In this document: piece after piece, positions 31,958 to 40,869 of the stretch
Numbering within the stretch: position 1 is the first letter of the stretch
Layout of the letters: the number at the start of each line of letters is the position of its first letter
Origin: Ichthyophis bannanicus
Lineage: Eukaryota; Chordata; Amphibia; Gymnophiona; Ichthyophiidae
Direction: 5' to 3'
DNA: 64,000 bases
Assembly: GCA_033557465.1 (NCBI GenBank)
Contig: CM066033.1
Span: 709,065,637-709,129,636 of the forward strand
Notes under the pieces: generated by a model
The model's database searches: none
Told to the model about the DNA's origin: nothing
What the model saw: the letters and a program-made list of their open reading frames with translations, nothing else
Program-made: the position numbers and the translations under genes

Positions 31958-33354
31958 AATCTGAGAGCTTCATTGCAAAGCGACAGAGAGCCCGTCCCTC
32001 CTTGCTTGTTGACATAGAACATGGCCACCTGATTGTCTGTCTGAACTAGGACAGTCAGGTTGGCAAGGAGGGTATGGAAGACTGTGAGGGCAAGGAAGAT
32101 TGCTCGCAGTTCCAGAAGGTTGATATGAAGGGTGGTCTCTTGGGGAGACCAGGTTCCCTGAGTGGAGAGATGTTGAAGATGAGCTCCCCACCCTGTTTGG
32201 GAGGCATCTGTTGTGAGGGTTGCTTGGGGCAACGAAGGTTGGAAGGGGGTCCCCAACAACAGATTTTTGGAGGATGTCCACCACTGGAGAGACCAAAACA
32301 GACGTTTTGAGGTGAGTACCTGGTCTGACAGCAGTCCCGATGCTTGAGACCACTGGGTGGCCAATGTCCATTGAGCTGCTCTCATATGGAGACGAGCATA
32401 GGGCACCACATGAACCGTGGAGGCCATGTGGCCCAGAAGTTGCAGCATTTCTCTGGCTGACAAGTGACTTCTGGACTGAGCCTGGGAGGCCAAGCTTATT
32501 AGCCGTTGGCCTCGGACCAGAGGAAGGTAGGCCCTTGCAGTGGTGGAATCCAGATAAGCCCCTATGAATTCCAGGGACTGAGTAGGGATGAGTTGGGACT
32601 TGGGAATGTTTACCACAAGTCCCAGATATTGAAGAATACGCCTTGTGCGGTCCAAGGAAATCTGGACTTCTGACTGAGATGGAGCTCGGATGAGCCAGTC
32701 GTCCAGATATGGGAACACGAAGATTCCCATGCCTCTTAGAAATGCGGCTACGACTGCCATGCATTTTGTGAATACTCTTGGAGCAGAGGCGAGACCGAAG
32801 GGAAGTACTCTGTATTGGAAATGTTTTCCCTGGAACAGAAATCGAAGATATTTTCTGTGGGATGGATGGATGAGTATATGAGTGTACGCATCCTTGAGAT
32901 CTAGAGAACAAAGCCAATCCTGACTCTGAAGGTATGGAAGGAGAATGCCCAGAGAGAGCATTTTGAATTTCTCCTTGAATAGAAACTTGTTCAATTCTCT
33001 CAGATCTAGGATAGGTCTGAAGCCCCCTGTCTTCTTTGTGATGAGAAAATAAGGGGAGTAGAACCCTAACCCCTGTTGAGGAAGAGGAACCTCCTCTATT
33101 GCCCCTTGGGCAAGGAGAGAGGAGACTTCCTGACCCAACAGGGTCAGAAGAGATGGGGGAGAACTGAATTGCCTCACCATGGTATGGGGAGGAAGGCTGG
33201 AGAAATGAAGTTTGTAGCCCTCTCTGATGATAGAGAGGGTCCATTGCTCTGATGTTATTTGCTCCCATCTGGGAGCAAAGTGAGCTAACCTTCCCGGTAT
33301 GGTGAGAGGCTCTGGTTGTTCCAGAGCCAGAAATGGTAAGTTCTCTAGGGGCAA
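31432..33354 (-). CDS. DIRS-D pol: RT, RNase H, methylase-like domain
   Basis: 640 codons, uninterrupted. RT: GFRPILDLRELNKFL (~111), LDLKDAYTHILIHP (151-164), FGLASAPRVF (~186), YLDDW active site (216-220). RNase H: TTDAS (D383), NLLELRA (E415), VQTDNQ (D440), RADRLS (D491). The C-terminal part has DIDLFASPWNAKLPRFCSRT (~520), DAFLLHWGQEFLYAFPPIPL and MILIAPRWPRQVWF, the block known in DIRS elements as a DNA-adenine-methylase-like domain. It starts 2 bases downstream of the end of gag and overlaps the recombinase frame by ~526 bp. Function: copying the element RNA to DNA and removing the RNA strand. Confidence 0.92.
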   Translation of the reverse strand: MPLENLPFLALEQPEPLTIPGRLAHFAPRWEQITSEQWTLSIIREGYKLHFSSLPPHTMVRQFSSPPSLLTLLGQEVSSLLAQGAIEEVPLPQQGLGFYSPYFLITKKTGGFRPILDLRELNKFLFKEKFKMLSLGILLPYLQSQDWLCSLDLKDAYTHILIHPSHRKYLRFLFQGKHFQYRVLPFGLASAPRVFTKCMAVVAAFLRGMGIFVFPYLDDWLIRAPSQSEVQISLDRTRRILQYLGLVVNIPKSQLIPTQSLEFIGAYLDSTTARAYLPLVRGQRLISLASQAQSRSHLSAREMLQLLGHMASTVHVVPYARLHMRAAQWTLATQWSQASGLLSDQVLTSKRLFWSLQWWTSSKNLLLGTPFQPSLPQATLTTDASQTGWGAHLQHLSTQGTWSPQETTLHINLLELRAIFLALTVFHTLLANLTVLVQTDNQVAMFYVNKQGGTGSLSLCNEALRLWAFAREHQIHLLAVYLPGVQNSRADRLSRVLLPHEWSLHMDQIHRIFQEWGTPDIDLFASPWNAKLPRFCSRTPCQGAQANDAFLLHWGQEFLYAFPPIPLIPKTLFKLQRDHGSMILIAPRWPRQVWFPLLLQLSQGSSLDLGAAPDLLSQEKGTLWHPNPKSLHLRAWLLKA

Positions 33355-33355
33355 G

Positions 33356-35166
33356 TCAAAACCCCTGAGGGGGTTGAGCCTGCTGGGGTGTAGCAGACGC
33401 TGCAGACTTTGACTTTACTTGCTTAGATTGCTGACGTTTAGCAGCAAAGCGAGGCTGAGAAGATTGTTGGCCAGTATTTGTGGAAAATCTGGCCTTCTTG
33501 TAGTACGGCCTTTTAAAAGGTTTCGTTTTGGCAGGAGTAGAAGTAGACTTAGAAAGTCTATCTAGAGTGGCATTTTCTGCGTCCATTCGAGCAGCTTTAA
33601 TTTGCCAGTCCTCACCAAATAAGTTCTCTCCTGTACAGGGCAGATTCCTTAAGCCATCCATGACCCAGGGTTCTAGGTCAGAAGCCTGGAGCCAAGCAAG
33701 ACGTCGGGCTGCAATAGCGATTCCCGAAGCCCTGCCAGCAACCTCAAAGGAATCAAAGGCTGCCCTGTTGGAAAACTTGGAGACCTCTGAAAGTTGTGTC
33801 ACCAGAGTAGTGAAGTCCTCCTTTTTATCCTCAGGGATAAAGGGGGCTAAATGCCGTACCTTTAGGGCAAGTTCTCTGAGAAACATGCCCATATAAAGGC
33901 TGTAAGAATTGATCCTGGCTATAAGCATACTAGCCTGAAAGATCTTTCTACCAAAAGAGTCGAGGGTCTTACATTCTCGCCCTGGAGGGGTAGAGGAATG
34001 CCTTTTAGGACTCTATCTTCTTCATAGCAGACTTCACCACAATGGAGTGGTGAGGCAGCTGAGTCTTTTGAAACCCAGGAGAAGGAGGGACCCGGTACAT
34101 GGTGTCCAACCTACGGGAATGAGGAGACAGGGTTAGAGGAGTCTCCCACAAATCCATCAAGTGTTCTTGAAGGATTTCATGGATAGGCAGAGTAACTGCC
34201 TCTTTAGGAGGTTTAGCGTATCCTAAAATATCCAATTTTTTTTGATCTGGGTTCCTTTTCAGCAGATGTAGCAATAGAAAGTGCTTTAGCTACATCAACA
34301 ATGAAATCCTGAAAGGATAAATCCTCTGGAGGAGACATCCTCCTCTTTAGAGAAGAGGGCTCCTCAGGAACATCAAACTCAGCAGAGTCATCAGAGGAAT
34401 TGAACTCATCAGAAGAATCTGAGTATTCTCTCTGTGCTTGCAATGCACGATACGCGTACCGATCGATATCGACATCGGGCGTATCGGGCATGGGATTGGT
34501 ATCGGGCAAAAGCCTGAATCCAGCAAGCGGAACCGATTGACGCTTGGAAGTCGATGGTCTCGGTTCCGGTGTGGATACCGGAACCGGTGTCGGTACCGAT
34601 GGAATCGGTACCGAGGGCGTCGCAGCCTTAATGAAAGCCAAAACGGCCTGCTGCATGGTCTGGACAGTATTGCCCATGGACGCCACTGCTGCCTGGATGT
34701 CGGTACCGGTATCGACCGGTACCTCAGAGCAGTCTAACAGGTGATCAGTCGAGGCCGTGCCATCGATGTCAACCTGTAACCCCATAGGTGATGCTTTGGA
34801 GGCCGGAGCCTCCCGCCGGGGTTTTTTGGTCTGGGCAGAATCCTCGAACTCAAGATTGAGAGCCTCTCGATCTTTTGAAAGAGATTTGCTTTTAGAGGAT
34901 TTGCCCACAGAAAGTTTGGTTACCTGAGATCCATCCGGAGAGGAAGACCTGGATGACTGTGATGCTGGATTATCTGAAGCAAACAGCACATGGAACTTGT
35001 TGGCCCGGTTCTGCATACCACGTTTAGACATCTGGGAGCAGAATGGGCAGTCCGGTATGGAGTGGTCAGGTCCTAAACATTTAAGACACCATTCATGGGT
35101 GTCTGTGAGAGAAATAACAGCATTGCACTTGGTACACTTTTTAAAACCAGTAGCTGGTTTCTCCAT
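33356..35166 (-). pseudogene. DIRS-D gag, two frame breaks
   Basis: The start Met at 35166 gives MEKPATGFKKCTKCNAVISL, with Cys pairs CTKC, CLKC and CPFC in the first 45 residues. An acidic/Ser-rich linker follows, then RMSPPEDLSFQDFIVDVAKA (frame 34213-35166, 317 codons). The frame shifts in a T8 tract near 34238; 34005-34274 continues with YRVPPSPGFQKTQLPHHSIV, and a second shift near 34005 leads to 33356-33928 (MLIARINSYSLYMGMFLREL; WLQASDLEPWVMDGLRNLPC), ending GF-stop just before pol. The protein would coat or package the element RNA. The T8 shift could be a simple indel or programmed slippage; other copies do not settle it. Confidence 0.85.
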
Positions 35167-35334
35167 GAGGAGAATTTGTGTAGGCCTGAAGGCCTAACAA
35201 AAGTTACCAAGCTGTGCTGAGAAAATAAAAAAAGATTTTTTTTTTTTTTTTTTTTAAAGAAAGAGACCGGCAGTACCGGTTTTGGTATGGGGAAGGCAGG
35301 TACGCGGTCAAAAGAAACAAATTAAAATAACAAT

Positions 35335-35545
35335 TTCTTCAGCGGTGACAGGAACACGACCTGCTGGCTCCGCGGAAAAAGAGAAACCGAAGAGAGCTGG
35401 TAAGGAAGGCGGGAAGGCAGCGCGCATGCGCTGTGGGAAGCCCCAAAAGCTTTTCATCTGAAAAGCTGGGGAGCTTTCCCGCGCGGGCTCCATCGGTTCC
35501 GACTTACCCATATGTGAGGACTTATTCCTGCTTGTTCCTGGAGAT
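35335..35545. repeat. Right terminal repeat of DIRS-D
   Basis: The complement of the left terminus, ending GCTTGTTCCTGGAGATA. Transcription of the minus-strand genes should begin in or near it. Confidence 0.9.
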
Positions 35546-35693
35546 AAGGAGAGGAGGGAAAGCAGAAAGACGAGGAGGAAGCAGAAAGAGGAGGAGAACG
35601 GGAAAGGAGAAGGAAGGAGGAAGGAGCCCCACAGTGGACACAGTGGGGAGAAACTGACTCAAGGGAATTGGATGCAGCCTTGGAGTCAGAGCC

Positions 35694-36142
35694 TTTTTTA
35701 TTATTTATTTTATTTAATACACACTTATATACCGCTGCTTCCAGCGATCAGCAGCGGTTTGATTCTTCTTTTGGGGGGCGTCAAATCAGGACTGGGAGGG
35801 TACAGTAAATACATAGATCTGATGGGAGGTCACAGCACACAGGGTTAGTGTCTTGAGGGAAGAATTATACATATTTACATTTATACATACATATTTACAC
35901 ATTTCTAGTTGGCAATTGTACATTTACACCTTTTTGGATTACACATTTTTACATATTTACATATTTGGATTACTCATTTTGGACTACACATTTTTACATA
36001 TTCATAGTCATGGCTGATTGTAGTAGCATTTGAAAAGGTGGGTTTTTATCTCTTTCCTGAAGATTGTAATGTCCGTGATTAAACGCAGCTCAGAAGGGAG
36101 TTGATTCCATATAGTTGGTGCAGAGAATGAGAGGGCTAGCAA
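35694..36142 (-). mobile_element. L2-type LINE 3' end inside element X
   Basis: The minus strand encodes the L2-clade C-terminus (LSFSAPTIWNQLPSELRLIT, then FRKEIKTHLFKCYYNQP and a stop at ~36008), followed by a UTR and an (ATTT)-type tail at 35694-35720. AGTCAG occurs at both borders and may be the target duplication. Confidence 0.8.
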
Positions 36143-36924
36143 AGTCAGGTCCAGGCAGAGACTTGAAGTCCCAAAGAGGCAGAGCTGGAAGCAAAGAGAG
36201 CCAGGTGGGAACCAAGTACTTGGAGGATTGCCAGCCCCTTTGCCCAGGAACAGCCACGTCTCGGGGGAGGCAGTTGAAAGTGCTTCCTGGAAGGAACAAC
36301 CCTCAGCCAAAGGAAAATCAGGTCAGAAACTCCTACAAACCTTTGAAGCAAAGATTAGAGTTCTTACCTAAGAGAGATAGAAGTAACTCCTCAGAGACTT
36401 GTCTTAGAACCAAATTGATAAGAGAAAAGCTGGGTAGAAGGGAAACCCCAGCTCATAAAGTACAAGTGTTTCCTTATAATAGAGAACGTGTCAGAAGCTG
36501 CAGTTCAGAGTGTAGCCCAGCTGCACGTCAGCAAGCTACTAATTGCCAGCAACGGGACACGGAGCTAGAGTCAGATTCTGAGGACCAGGCTGTATTAAAG
36601 GAGCTTGTAAAGCAATACCGGAAGAGATATGTTCCTCCCCACCAGAGAGTGATATCCAGGCAAGACAGGGAAGAGAGAAATCCTTTCTATGAATTGTTTA
36701 AGAGGGCCAATAAGCCTGAAACCTTACAAGTGCCTAGGGGACGTAAGGATAGTAGATGGAAGCAGGTACAGACTCTCCTTAAACATTTGAAGTCTGTAGA
36801 TTCTTATGATCCTTATGTTCAAGAAACCCCAGAGCTTGAGAGTGAGCCGATGCAGACAGACAATCCATTATCCTCTAGCAGTGACTCGGAGATGGATTGT
36901 GGCATCTGTAAGAAGGAGTTCTAA
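36143..36924 (+). CDS. Unrecognised frame in element X, basic/acidic with C-terminal CxxC
   Basis: The open frame 36115-36924 (269 codons, first ~10 from the L2 fragment) encodes a charged protein: a basic N-terminal half, the middle segment LKELVKQYRKRYVPPHQR, then EERNPFYELFKRANKP, an acidic Ser-rich stretch, and an end reading CGICKKEF before TAA. I do not recognise the family. The frame appears to stay open upstream of the L2 insertion (about 35600-35693), so L2, and perhaps DIRS-D, landed in a longer frame. It could be the remains of a gag-like or accessory protein of an LTR element, or chance. Its unusual composition argues for former coding. No present-day start can be chosen. Confidence 0.4.
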
Positions 36925-37386
36925 GTTGCAGTCTAACTGTATCCTATGCATATAAGGGTGCTGTGGAAGCCTAATAGTTGTTAAGCACACGTGGAATAAA
37001 AACCACAACACTGAGAAGTTTCCTTTTTAGAAGTTTTATTAGGAAAGCATTACTAGTGTTTGGAAACATCCTGTTATTTTGAAAAGCTGGAAGAAACATA
37101 GAAGCTGATTTATGAGTTGCATCTGTACCCTGAGAAGTATCAGGAGGACTGTTTCATTTTGGACTTTATTTGTTACAAATACGTATCTTCTCTTATGCTC
37201 TGTTTGGGGGAAGAGACCCTGTGCGACAATAAATATATTGTTCACCCTTAACCTAACTTTGGCTGTCATCACTGGGCTACAACTACATAAGAATACCAGG
37301 CAAACAGCACAAACAAACTAACTAACTGTGTCCCACTTCCTAACAGCCTTAATACTGGGGCTGAATGGTGAGCGGGGTCACAGTCC

Positions 37387-38448
37387 ACTGGTCCCGAAAG
37401 CACCACTGTGCAGCCCTCATGTGGAGGCAGGCATCTGGGGGTGACATGGACCGTGGAGGCCATGTGTCTGGAGTAGGCGCAGCAGAAGCAGAGCGGACAC
37501 CAAGGGACAGCGTTCTATGTCCAGGGCCAGAGCCCTGAGCCGGGCAGTTCGGTCCCCTGGAAGTAGGCCCTTGCCTGGAGGGTGTCTAGTCTTGCCCCTG
37601 TGAACTCCAGACACTGTGTTGGGAGGAAGTGGGACTTGGGGTAGTTTATTACAAACCCCAGATTTTGCAGGACCTGGATGATACATGCTGCACTTCTGAG
37701 GGTGGGCCTCCCTTTATGAGCCAGTCGTCCAGGTAGGGGAAGACAAACACCCCTTGGAGGCAGAGGAAGGCGGCCATTACTTCCAGGCACTTGGTGAAAA
37801 CCCTTGGGGTGGAAGCCAGGCTGAAGGGCAGTACCCTGTACTAGTAATGGCTGCTCCCCACCATGAAACTCAGGTACTGCCTGTGGTTGGGGTGAACGAG
37901 GATGTGTGTGTAGGCATTCTTCAGATCCAAGGAGCATATCCAATCTCCCTGCTGGAGATTAAGGCAGCAATGTTCCAAGTGAAAGCATCTTGAACTTCTC
38001 CCTCACCAGGAATCTGTTCAGATTGCGCAGCTTGAAGATGGGCTTTAGGTCCCTTGTTCTTTTTGGAACGAGGAAGTACCTGGAGTAGAACCCCTTGCCC
38101 CTGAGATAGTGGGGAACTGGTTCTACCACTCTGTCCTCGAGAAGACCTGCCAGTTCCTTCAATAGAAAGTCCCAGTGAAGGGGAGACCTGGGAGGCTCTC
38201 CCGGAAAGAAAAGGGGAGGTATCTGGGCCAGGTGGAGGAGGTAGCCCTCCTTGACCACTTGGGATTGCCCAAGAATCGGTGGTCATGGCTGGCCACCTTT
38301 GGGCATAGTGAACGAGACATCCCCCTGTGGGCTGCTGACCTCCTTGGGGTAGAGAGGCTATGCCCAAGGGGTCAAGAGCTCCCCCCTGACTGGGCAGGGG
38401 CCGATTCCTGGGGCTTGGGAGCCATTTGCTTACGAGGGCCAAGCCCAT
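37387..38448 (-). pseudogene. DIRS-E reverse transcriptase, broken
   Basis: The frame 37959-38258 has FFPGEPPRSPLHWDFLLKEL, YFLVPKRTRDLKPIFKLRNL and FLVREKFKMLSLGTLLP. Other frames carry SEECLHTHPRSPQPQAVPEF (a shifted DAYTHILIHP region), LPLPGRLAHKG (shifted YLDDWL) and [15 protein letters not shown]. Many frameshifts. It continues across element X to RNase H at 29684. Confidence 0.85.
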
Positions 38449-38529
38449 GTCCCTTGGCCTGATGACCCTGCTGGGGAGCCAGGGAGGCCCAAATAGTGAG
38501 TAGTTTCTGTAAGCGGCCCCTTTCCTCAG

Positions 38530-40260
38530 CTAGAAGGACTTTTTACCCAAGCCGTTCCGTCGGGGAGGGGCAGCAGTCTTTTTAGAGAGCCTAATCCTCG
38601 TCATGAACTCTGTCTCCAGCTTGGCAGCCTTGTCAGTCATGGGTTTGTCAAAGAGGTTCTCTCCTTGGCATGGGATGTTGACTAATTTGTCCTGAACACA
38701 TTGCTCGAGGTCAGACGACTGTAGCCAAGCCTGGTGTCTGGCACCGATGCCCACCACCGCTACTCGAGCAGCTGACTCAAAGCAGTCATAGACTGCCCGA
38801 GACAAACTTGGAGCACTCACGGATGGCTTTGGCCAGGTTCTTGAACCGTTGCAGGGGTTCCTCGGAAAGACCAGCTGAGAACCTGGCAATTTCCTTTGCC
38901 AAGTCTCTCAGGCTTAGATTTGGCAACCCAGCCCTGATAGCATTTGCGGCCAATGGTGTCGAGGGCACAGGACTCCCTGTCTGGGAGCACGGAGGAGTGA
39001 GTGTTCAGGCTCTTTTGCCAGCGCATGGTTGACTCTACCACTATGGAGTTGTGTGGGAGCGACTTCTGGAAGCCAGGGCCCCACTGGACCCGGTACATGG
39101 TATCGAGTCATCGGCTAAGGATACTGACGCCTGTGTCTCCCACATACGGAGGAGGAACCACCCGAGGATGGCAGGGACAGGAACGGTCAAGAGCCTCCTT
39201 GGGTGCGGCTTCATATTGGAGGATTTCAAGTTCCTCCGTGTGAGGGTCTTTCTCCGACTCCGTGGTGATCGACAAGGCTTTCGCCATGTCTCGAACAAAC
39301 TTGAGGAACGATGTGTCCTCAGGGCAGGGAGCGGCGCTGCGATGCTGGGAGAGATGGGTCTGATGGGAGATTGCTGTGCTTCCGTGTCTCTGGGGATGCC
39401 TCATCCTTGGATTCCCAGTCGGAGTAGTTGGTCGAGGACTTGACGAACGACGGCACCTGGGGTCAGGTCCTGAGTCGGGGCCTCGGTTATCCATGGCGGC
39501 TGCTTGGCCGGAGCCACAAGTGCTTGCTGGGGAGGATCTCGCTCCTGAGGACCAAGAGCGAGATCAAGACCCATGCCAAGAATCAGCTCGAGGCTCCAGG
39601 CTCTTGTGGATCATTTTGGCAGCCTGGGGAGTTCTCGAGAGTGAGATTCCCATGGTCTCGGCGCACGCACCAGTGGGGCTAGGCGTCGCCGCCTGCTGCG
39701 AGGTGAGGAAGACAGTAACAATGCGCTCCATCACCATCATCCTGGCTTCCCACTCAGGTGTTGTAGCCTTCGATGTGGACACCGGGGTCACCGGATCTGG
39801 CGTCAGTGAGGAGAGGGAGTCCTCAATGAGACAGGCCTCAGGGGTCTGGGACCCGTCATCAGAGGCCTCCATGTCTGTTCAAGGAACCTTCGCTATCCGC
39901 TCCTGCTCTGATTCCTCAGGTTCTCTCTACCGTCTGTGGGAGATGGCACAGGGCTTGCCCCGCTTGTCCGAGTCCCAGGATGAGGTCGGTCCTCTATGAT
40001 TTCTTCTTTTTACATTCCTGCTCCAAAGGAACCCTGGTCGGAATGTACGCGGACACGCGCCGTGGGGGCTTTATGTGACTCCGAGGACCCATGCGGGGCC
40101 TTAGAGTTCGCGGCTACCAGGAATATCGGGGCAGAATCTGACCTGTGGAAGATGTCGTCTTGCTTTTGCTGATGATGCTGGATGGCCTTCGTAGACATCT
40201 TTTTACATAGGGTACAGACCTCCGTGTCATGGTCGGCCCCCTAGACACCGGAGGCAACAA
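38530..40260 (-). pseudogene. DIRS-E gag, broken
   Basis: Pieces of the conserved gag are the Cys start (KKCEWCAKNKCLTDTHDCCL near 40250-40320), FLKFVRDMAKALSITTESEK (39108-39494), MYRVQWGPGFQKSLPHNSIV (38817-39098), SLRDLAKEIARFSAGLSEEP (38786-38968) and LQSSDLEQCVQDKLVNIPCQ (38530-38889). Frames change at least four times. It belongs to the same subfamily as J and the B coding region. Confidence 0.8.
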
Positions 40261-40559
40261 TCATGTGTATCGGTGAGACACTTGTTTTTTGCACACCATT
40301 CACACTTTTTAAGCTCGCTGGCCAGTGGGGCAGAAAGAACCCCTGCGAGGTCGAAGACCCTTGGATGCGGCCAGTGGATAGAAAAAAAGGTGCAAACTGC
40401 GCTGGGGAAAAAAAAAAATCCTAAAACGGGTCTGAGGCTCGATGCCGGGGCAAATGAGCTTGGAGGTGGGGGAAGGACCAGTGCAACCAGAGAAGAGAAA
40501 GGCAGTTTAATGCACAAATCAACTTTTTCCATGGAAATAAGGTGGTCGTCTGTTGGGCT

Positions 40560-40716
40560 CCGTGGAAAAAAGGAGACCAAGTAAGATAGCACCCTTGGGT
40601 GGGAAGGGGACCACGCATGCATGATGGCATCTCCCAGAGGCTTTCTTTGAAAGCTGGGGAGATGCTTCCACGAGAGCTCTGTCGGCACAGACCAACTTCC
40701 TTCTTGTTTCTGGAGA
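40560..40716. repeat. Right terminal repeat of DIRS-E
   Basis: GGCTTTCTTTGAAAGCTGGG and flanks are the complement of 27310-27335. The last 20-30 bp are diverged from the E left end and its internal complementary region. G recombinase sequence begins immediately after. Confidence 0.75.
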
Positions 40717-40860
40717 ATGTCCGGCAGCAATGTGGCAAAGGGTCGAAAACCACCGTCATCACACCAACTGTCAAAGACCACCAAACTCTGATATAAGCCA
40801 GTGAGACAGAATGCTTACGAGCCTTCAGCACTGTGGCTATTACCACTGCCGAATAGCCTT
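40717..40860 (-). pseudogene. Element G recombinase, N-terminal piece
   Basis: Minus-strand reading has VIATVLKARKHSVSLAYIRV, then VFDSWCDDGGFRPFATLLPD in a second frame, equivalent to ISTLLKAKKRSTCLSYVRVW and IFEAWCAEHRRKPLSASVPE of F. It is cut at the E boundary; the core of this recombinase is missing from the window. Confidence 0.75.
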
Positions 40861-40869
40861 TGTGCTTCA

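Larger units (their letters stand above)
29940..35545 (-). mobile_element. DIRS element D, near-complete
   Basis: Inverted termini at 29940-30130 and 35335-35545 match around GCGGGAAAGCTCCCCAGCTT. The internal complementary region is at 30195-30300 with its midpoint at ~30258. Gag, pol and recombinase lie in order on the minus strand. At about 5.6 kb it shows the full length of this subfamily (A, C, D, K). It is inserted in X without a target duplication: AAGAAAG on the left, AAGGAGAGG on the right. Confidence 0.93.
29685..37382 (+). mobile_element. TG...CA element X (solo-LTR-like) with a reading frame
   Basis: It begins TGTGACAAGGCAG and ends GGGGTCACA, giving a short TGTGAC/GTCACA inverted pair. 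It is flanked by GTCC (29681-29684 and 37383-37386), and its removal restores the DIRS-E reading DQWTQATSC. This is the signature of an LTR element or solo LTR. After subtracting DIRS-D and an L2 tail it is ~1.64 kb. A TATA-like GCATATAAGGG at ~36946 and AATAAA at ~37227 would fit U3-R-U5 order on the plus strand. No second LTR copy is seen. It carries an unassigned frame at 36143-36924. Confidence 0.7.
27206..40716 (-). mobile_element. DIRS element E, flanks do not match
   Basis: The left terminus (27206-27400) and right terminus (40560-40716) are inverted copies around CCAGCTTTCAAAGAAAGCC. The internal complementary region is at 27450-27560, recombinase at 29015-27613, RNase H at 29684-29100 continuing at 37387, RT at 38448-37387 and gag at 40260-38530. 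Element X interrupts it with a GTCC duplication. To its left is DIRS-B gag and to its right G recombinase, so removing E does not restore any sequence. This points to a recombination event (see findings). Confidence 0.85.

Noticed and set aside
35550..35640. Purine-rich tract as a regulatory element
   Set aside because: AGGAGGAAG repeats next to DIRS-D are explained as part of element X; nothing specific supports a binding site.
29685..37382. Complete endogenous retrovirus
   Set aside because: No second LTR copy and no pol or envelope domains; the unit is ~1.6 kb after removing later insertions.
40227..40784. 185-codon minus-strand frame as one gene
   Set aside because: It spans the boundary between the E right terminus/gag start and the G recombinase, so it is a chance fusion.
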